Position numbers and translations under genes: made by a program
Assembly: GCA_033239125.1 (NCBI GenBank)
Contig: BSWB01000003.1
Span: forward strand, 132,856,320-132,920,319
Source of the DNA: Fagopyrum homotropicum
Taxonomy: Eukaryota; Streptophyta; Magnoliopsida; Caryophyllales; Polygonaceae
Length of the DNA: 64,000 nt
Reading direction: 5' to 3'
Shown: in pieces, positions 57,925 through 64,000 of the stretch
Layout: each line of letters starts with the position of its first letter
How positions within the stretch are numbered: the first letter of the stretch is position 1
The notes under the pieces: generated by a model
Told to the model about the DNA's origin: nothing
The model's database searches: none
What the model saw: only the letters and a program-made list of their open reading frames with translations

Positions 57925-59669
57925 TGTTCGCTCCAAACGGTGTGTGCAAGCTTTAAATTTATAACCCTAGATGTAAGCTTAAAACAAGGATGCAAACCCG
58001 CAGTGTACGGGTCAATCGTAGTAAAAAGCAAGGAATTTCAGGGGTCGATCACAGGGACTTAGTGAAACAAAGTCCAATTACGGTATGCTTAAGCAATCAC
58101 TAACCACAAGTAATTAAAACAATCAAAGATGATAAAAGTCAATAAAGGGAATATGCAATTCTAGGGATTAAAGCATCTAGTTGTGGTTCCAACTCAAGAT
58201 CTAAAGATAAGCGGACAAAGCTGAGATTTTGCAAAGGGAAGGTATTACTAAAGTGGATTAGATCACCGTTAAGTCTCACTAATCACTAATCCCAAACCGT
58301 AACTCCTATTACCGGGTAAGTCTCAAGGAATTAAGATAAAGAACTATAACCTCAAACTAACACACCATCTAAGGGAATAGAATCAACCTTTACCGGGTAA
58401 GTCTCAGGCTAACTCACAAAGATGGGATGAAAGCACACTCAAACCCCAATAAAGGATAAACCTTTATTACCTACACTTATGATCTTAGGTAAACAAACTA
58501 AGGAATTACCGGGTAAGTCTCATCCTAAGCCTGCATTGAACCAGGAAAGGTGTAATAAGAATAGGATTTGGCAAACTCTAACACTTAACTCTCAGTTTCG
58601 GATCAGATAAGTCACCTCGGTCAGCCAAATTCCACCCCGGCCGAGATGTTCATCGACTGAGCGAGATGCTTAGGGTTAAGGTTAAAGACTCGAACTTTCA
58701 GGGTCCTACTGTGATTAAGATCATTCTATCATTGTTATTCCCACAACCTTCAGCCAATCACCCTAGAATCACACAAAGATATTAGTCACTCATCATCATG
58801 AAAGTATTAATCAAGTATATGGGAAGATAGTGAATATTTGAACAAGAAGAATTTAATGAAAAGACTTCAATAACTGAATCAAATATCATAACAAAGCGTT
58901 CCTTGGATAGAAATCCAACAAGACAAGATAACAAGGAAGGGAATCTAAGATAATCTTACAAAAACCCTTCAAAAGCTATAAAAGCTACAATCTTCCTTCT
59001 TCAACCTTCAAAAAAGTTCTTCAAATCTCCCAACTGGAGTATGGCTGCTGCGTGTTATGCGGGATCTCCAACTGTATGCAGGATGTCGGATTTGTGGGAA
59101 ATCCGACCCTTTTTATAGGAAAAATACCCTCCAAAGATAAGATATCTTAAAAAGATCTCTTCCCATAAAAATAGGTAAAATATATAATCTAACATATCTT
59201 CTTCCTTCCAGGAGCCAAGCCCAAAAATATAAGATCTCTTTCCAAAGATAAAAGATCTCAGCCAAGAATAAAATATTCTCGCCGTGTCCCAGGTGTTCGC
59301 CTCGGTCGAGTCGACTTCTCTGGATCACCTCGGTCGAGGTGAATTTGTAGTCAACCGAGGTGAGTCACAACTGAATGTGAAATCTCTCAAATCTGGTCCA
59401 AAGTGAATCTCTAATCCATGGCTATGCTTCCTGGATGGTTCCTTATGTTCCTGAATGTAGCTCCAATGACTCCATAGCTCCTTTTGCTCCTTTTTGATGC
59501 AAAACGTGCAATTTTACCTACGATTACAACAAAACTAGGTGTAGACTCGATTCTCGCAAAGGTAGATGAATTGGTAATATAATGACATATTATACATACA
59601 AACATGCAGATTATTGAAGATAAAACGTCCAAACAAACCCCAAAATATAGACTATAATTCATGCTATCA
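57925..59669 (-). repeat. 3' LTR of element E
   Basis: Minus strand TGATAGCATGAATT at 59669 to GGAGCGAACA at 57925, about 1,745 bp. Three TTACCGGGTAA sites (about 58314, 58393, 58505) and two palindromic modules (58612-58673, 59297-59371). The inner end is placed by the tract at 59670-59690, the outer by loss of RT similarity. Confidence 0.7.
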
Positions 59670-59690
59670 AAATACCCCATACTTAGCCCT
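59670..59690 (-). other. Polypurine tract of element E
   Basis: The minus strand reads CTAAGTATGGGGTATT just before the LTR, preceded by TTGGGGACAAGC. This matches the usual Athila/Tat pattern 'GGGACAAGCAAxGxxTAAGTxTGGGG' ahead of the 3' LTR. Confidence 0.65.
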
Positions 59691-61118
59691 TGCTTGTCCC
59701 CAAGTAAGTTCCGCATATAAAATACAAGATAGAATGGATTATAAGTGAAGAAGATCAATGAAAAGTCTGTCAAAAACATTTTTATGGTGTGCAACAATCA
59801 TAGATCACTCTAAGAGAATACTTCATGGAATTTAAAATCAAAATATGATCAAAACATTTTATAAATATAAGAAAGTTGTTCATCTTTGCATAAAATCATA
59901 GAATGCATAATAAGTCATAATTATCGAAATTAATCATGCATAATCCAGTTTAAACCACTAAGTCAATCAACAGGCTCGAGGTCTCAAGGACTTCCCAAAA
60001 GAAAGGTCAAGAAACGTGTAGGGTAGGGATGTATGTAAGGTAATGTGGTGCTAGAATCCGGGAAAAAGATATACTTCACTTTGACTTTCAACATCTTCCA
60101 CCAATAAGCTTTACTTATTTCACACTTTTTCTTTTACTTTACTTTTTGGGATGTATGGACAGAGGTGCACAATAACCGAAGCCTAGGAAATCAGCAATCA
60201 TCAATTTCTTGAGATGCATCAAACCCTTGATGCACATACCATGACCCGTTAGGAATATCGCTCAATCCGACTTTGGCAAGACACAAACACCCGGCTATGT
60301 GAATGGTGCCGAGTTACTCATCATCATGATTGACTTCCCCAAACCTATTATTATCTTCTAACACTTTCACTTCCAGCCAACTTCTCAACTTTAACTTCAC
60401 TTGCTTTCACCACTTCGCTTGCTTCCAAATTCCCGGACAGGTAAAGGGAGGCAAAATGTATATGAGGGGTTAAACATGATCAAGAAGAAGAAGAGAAAAG
60501 AATGAATTGCCTTGGTCTTTCGAGGAAGAAAGTGAGAGAACTCATAATGTGGTGTCAACCTTCAAATTCAACATAATTTAGACAAAAACAAAGTATTAAA
60601 CATGCCAAAAATCTCAAACAAAGCATTTAGCAACTTAAACATATTATAAAACCTTTCAAACACATAAAGATTTCAAAACCAGTCAGTAAGCAAGATCTTC
60701 ACTAAGATCATATCCAGATAAGAAGCACAAAAATCGTTTTCGAAAACTCTCAGTTAACTCACCTCGGTCGAGGTGTTCTTAGGTCAACCGAGGTGAAACA
60801 CCTCGTTCGGCCAAAACTCCCCCGGTCGAGGTCAAAAATTTTTTTTTTAAAACTAGTTTTTTTTCAAGTTTCGACGTTTTTCTCAATCAAATAACCTGTA
60901 TGCATGCAGTCTCAGATAAACACATAGATGCAAACTGAAGCATAAATATAAATATCCGATCAAGTAGAGTCATACATCACATAAATGTGAAATAATACAT
61001 CAAATACCCCATACTTGGGATACACTGTCCTAGTGGGTCAAAATAAGTCTAAGGAATAAAATTCTCACCGGATAATAAGCTGAACTGCATAAAAATAAGA
61101 AAGAAAATCCTGCAGCTC
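59691..61118 (-). other. 3' spacer of element E
   Basis: Non-coding. One dense palindromic-module site at 60751-60834. The words ATACCCCATACTTGG at 61003 and ATACCCCATACTTAG at 59672 repeat the tract-like sequence. No ORF is supported. Confidence 0.55.
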
Positions 61119-62494
61119 TCAGTAGTCACGATCCGGTGGTGGTGGTGGTGGCACATATGGATACTGAGACGGGTCGAACGGATAGCCCATGATGTGCTCA
61201 AACTGGATCTGGGCCATCATGTGCTGGTAGTGTTGTCGCTCTTGCATCTCGCGGATATCCAGTGATAGAGCGGCATATGAATCAATCATCTGATCCGTCA
61301 GATCATTGATCCGACGGTGAGCCTCTGAATCTCTGTGCCGGCGTGCTCTACGCCTAGCAGGTCTCACTGGAGATGTGGCTGGTGCAGGCTCAGTATCATC
61401 ATCATCAAGATCAATAACTGGCGCACTCGTCCCTGCAGTATCTGTCCCTGTATTCATCGGGACTCCATCACCCCTGTCATCAGCAGTCTCCTCATCATCT
61501 ACCTCCTCCTCCTCAGCTGGGGCGGCTGCTGCCTCTTTATAATCCTCCATCAGTGGGGCCCAAGCGGTCTACCAGTAATGAGGGTCATAAACTGTAAACT
61601 GTGCAGACCATCTGATCCCTACGGTGTAGTCAGCTCCCATGGCATAGCCACGTATGGTGTAGTCAGTCCTCGGGAAACCAGAATCTGCCGAGTAATCATC
61701 TCCTGCAGCCCAAGTGGCTTGGCAGCCGCCACCATAGTGCAAGCGCTGAGATCCATGTCCTGGTAGCTGGCGATGTGGGTGACAAGTCCTCCGCAGCAGA
61801 TGTCTCCCTTCGCTTTGGCCTTGATCTTGTGCAGGTCCTCTGCCAACATCAAGCCAAAGTCGGGGATCCCTCCGGTCACCATGCAATATAGGCTGAACAG
61901 CTCCCCCTGTCGGACCTTCTGGGGCGTCTCAGTACGCGCCAGAAGCGTCTCGCTGAAAATGCGGTGGGCTAACCTAAAAGCTAAGTGGAAGATGACTTTC
62001 TCCCTGGAATCTCCAAGGCGCCATCTGTCTACTTGCTCAGCAATATGGGCAATCTGTCCCCAAAACTCCCTAGCTACAGATCGGGAAAGGAAATCAACAG
62101 CTGTGGGGGCAAGAAATCCAAATATATCCCTCCAATACTCTAGTGGCACTAAGAAGTTCCGGTTCATCAACCGGTACTTCACAGATCGCTCTGTGGGGAG
62201 GTAGGTAAAGGAGCTAACAAACTCTAAGGTGGGCTCCAAATAGGCAGGGGCTCGGATCTTAGTGAACTGATCTAGCCCTACTGTCGACATCATCCGTCTA
62301 AGGTCTCCATCTACATGGAGACAGTCAAAGGCTGACACGTCCAAGAAGCGAGGTGCAATCACTGGACGGCCGGAAATACGGTCGTAATCGACCCGGTGTC
62401 GCTCGTGGATCACCGGTCGATAAGGTCGGGAAGAAGAGGAAGAAGGGGAAGGGGAGGATCTATCCCTAAGGGCAAGGCGTCTGTCAGAACTCAT
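61119..62494 (-). pseudogene. ATHILA ORF-1-type protein gene of element E
   Basis: Starts at ATG 62494 and is open for 291 codons: Arg/Ser-rich N-terminus, then RFLDVSAFDCLHVDGDLRRM, YLEPTLEFVSSFTYL and RLMNRNFLVPLEYWRDIFGF. This is the pattern of the ATHILA ORF-1 family ('RF.. ..YxxLxxEFLSS.. ..F.LF...F.L....xxxIFGF'), which sits after pol in the env position of Athila elements; its role is unknown. A frameshift near 61650 and a TAG at 61569 separate a C-terminal part (61550-61119) with an acidic stretch, Arg-rich ARRRARRHRDSEAHRRI, a coiled coil and a Pro-rich end. No clear membrane segment. Confidence 0.68.
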
Positions 62495-63311
62495 TTTTCA
62501 GAAATTTCACTGTCAGGTCACCTCGGTCGGTCTGACAACACTCAGGAACACCTCGGCCGAGGCACAACGCGTCTGGACCGAGGCGAAAAACTGCGTAACT
62601 AATTTCCTCAAATTTCCAGTTCCTTTCCCCCAAAATCACTACAACTGGTTCCTATGGGGTACTTAATCCGTTTCTCAGCAAATGTAGGGCAATCCAAGCC
62701 CGAATCGAAGCGAACACAGCGAGGTTAGGGTTTCGGTTCGTTTTACCTCGTTCGGCCGTTTCGGTTCGATTTCTTCGCAGATCGATGATGCACTGGAATC
62801 CTCTATGCTTAAATAGCAATTTGGAAGCGAAAATCTTCGAAAATGAGCGAGAATCGAAGAAGCGAGGTGAAGGGGGCTGCCGCGGTCGAGGAAGGGTAAA
62901 AGAGAATAAAAGAAATTTTTTTCCTTTTATACGCTTTCTGGAACTGCTGTCACCTCAGTCGAGGTGGTCTCGACTGGACCGAGGTGGTACGGACCGAGGT
63001 GGATCTTCAGAAACCCTAGTCGCCTCGGTTTCTCAAGAATCATCTCGGTCGAGGTGCTCTGACAGCAACCGAGATGTGCTTCAGTCAAACTTCGTCTTCT
63101 CTTTCTTGATCTTCTGTCCTTCCAGTTATGCTCCTGGTTTGTTCTCCTTCCTTAGATGTCACCTGTTGTCTGTCTAGAACGCCAGAAACAAAGCAAAGCA
63201 AAAGCAAAACTATCTAAGCTAGACTAGAAAACGGGGAAAGAAAGCAATACCTTGGATTGCCTCCCAAGAAGCACTTGGTTTAAGGTCGCTAGCTGGACCA
63301 TAATGCGTCTC
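62495..63311 (-). other. Post-pol spacer of element E
   Basis: Where integrase and a leader should be, only a spacer is found. It has the CTTCTTGGGAGGCAAT signal (63277-63262), palindromic modules at 62511-62595 and 62947-63085, and weaker copies near 62748 and 62880. The ORFs at 62785-63177 and 62396-62602 are not supported. Confidence 0.6.
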
Positions 63312-64000
63312 TCAAACGTGATGGGAGGTTCCCTCACCCCATACTTCACCTCTATCATGGGGTGAAGTAAGTAAGTCTATCAAACGCTCCAACAAGTGTA
63401 AGTGCTCATCGGGGAATGAATCGTCTATGGGTGGGTCGTCCTTCTCGCGTGAAGATGCAGGTAGCCGGCTGAGGTGATCCGCAACAGAGTTTTCGGATCC
63501 CTTCTTATCGCGGATCTCTAAGTCAAACTCTTGAAGCAAGAGAATCCATCGAATAAGGCGTGGCTTGGCATCTTTCTTAGCCAACAAGTAACGGATGGCT
63601 GCATGGTCGGTGTAGACAATGACTTTCGCCCCTACTAAATAGGAACGAAACTTCTCGAAAGCATATACAACCGCCAATAATTCCTTCTCGGTGGTAGCGT
63701 AGTTCCGTTGTGTTACATCTAGCGTCTTGCTAGCATAGTAAATGGCGGTGGTCCGGCCATCCTTCTTCTGTCCAAGCACCGCTCCTACGGCTACATCACT
63801 AGCATCACACATGATCTCAAAGGGCAAGGTCCAATCCGGAGGTTGGATAATGGGAGATGAGATCAACGCTTCCTTAATCCTGTAAAAAGCATCAAGACAC
63901 TCCTGCGAAAACTCAAAAACAACATCTTTATTCAAGAGGTTAGTTAGAGGTTTAGAAATCTTGGAGAAGTCCTTGATGAATCTCCTGTAGAAACCTGCAT
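63312..64000 (-). CDS. RT end and RNase H of element E (partial)
   Basis: The frame is open from the right edge to a stop at 63312. AGFYRRFIKDFSKISKPLTN is the end of RT. RNase H follows: MCDASDVAVGAVLGQ (first Asp), YYASKTLDVTQRNYATTEKE (Glu), VYTDHAAIRYLLAKKD (Asp) and ENSVADHLSRLP (last Asp), so all acidic positions are present. RT cores lie to the right, outside the window. After LSRLP the frame runs about 45 codons and stops, with no integrase zinc finger. The similarity is to the Athila/Tat type rather than to element A. Confidence 0.88.
   Translation of the reverse strand, partial: AGFYRRFIKDFSKISKPLTNLLNKDVVFEFSQECLDAFYRIKEALISSPIIQPPDWTLPFEIMCDASDVAVGAVLGQKKDGRTTAIYYASKTLDVTQRNYATTEKELLAVVYAFEKFRSYLVGAKVIVYTDHAAIRYLLAKKDAKPRLIRWILLLQEFDLEIRDKKGSENSVADHLSRLPASSREKDDPPIDDSFPDEHLHLLERLIDLLTSPHDRGEVWGEGTSHHV

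Larger units (their letters stand above)
57923..64000 (-). mobile_element. Athila-like element E, integrase missing
   Basis: Minus strand: pol entering at the right edge (RT end and RNase H), post-pol spacer with CTTCTTGGGAGGCAAT, ATHILA ORF-1-type gene, long 3' spacer, polypurine tract and 3' LTR (59669-57925). This is the Athila layout with an env-position ORF after pol, but there is no room for an integrase between RNase H and that ORF. It is inserted in RT of element J. The other end is outside the window. Confidence 0.82.

Noticed and set aside
61335..62204. Plus-strand ORFs of 143 codons
   Set aside because: Shadows of the minus-strand ATHILA ORF-1-type gene.

Overview
The window is repeat-dominated, AT-rich plant nuclear DNA, almost certainly from a flowering plant with a large genome. 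The evidence is chromodomain-type (Tekay-like) and Athila-like Ty3 retrotransposons, a MITE, a CACTA-type end, and plant host-gene remnants: isopropylmalate synthase exons and a probable PPR fragment. I see no intact host gene, no tRNA or rRNA gene and no prokaryotic feature. I cannot name the species.

Layout. 1-6816: minus-strand Tekay-like element A, with 5' LTR, gag-protease, RT, RNase H and part of integrase; its 3' end lies off the left edge. 6817-10220: no recognisable gene. 10221-19836: four well-spliced internal exons of a 2-isopropylmalate synthase-like gene. Its 8.8-kb intron holds a PPR-like fragment, truncated minus-strand Ty3 element C (with a MITE inside) and a long-TIR element. 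19589-31451: two copies of one segment (last two exons, a CATACCGG minisatellite and part of LTR 'B'). They are separated by a Ty3 piece with the odd order chromodomain-LTR-PBS-leader. 27684-42622: LTR B (TSD GGAAG), split by a solo LTR (TSD CCCCC) and by 9.66-kb non-autonomous element F (TSD CCTGT). 42623-44132: continuation of the minisatellite, its inverted counterpart and a CACTA terminus. 44133-45258: nothing recognised. 45259-50470: a 5' LTR and leader related to C, broken by an Athila-like element D that carries one ORF. 50471-56693: non-autonomous element H, interrupted by an unusual inverted-LTR element I (TSD CTATG). 56694-57922: gag-RT fragment J, cut by Athila-like element E (57923 to the right edge), which has RNase H and an ATHILA ORF-1-type gene but no integrase.

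Main observations. (1) Eight LTR copies from several diverged Tekay-like families share a 441-451 bp intron-like module. It has a CAG/GAG|GTAAGTC donor, a CTAAY branch site and a TTGT..TAG acceptor, and in every copy the donor sits in a short hairpin. This suggests structure-controlled splicing inside the LTR. (2) Element I has two outward-facing U3 ends and a perfect TSD, so it integrated as an inverted-LTR molecule. (3) Athila-like D and E each carry a family-specific module of half-site, palindrome and half-site, dispersed through LTR, spacer and (in D) coding sequence.

All boundaries come from reading the sequence; no alignment or database search was run.
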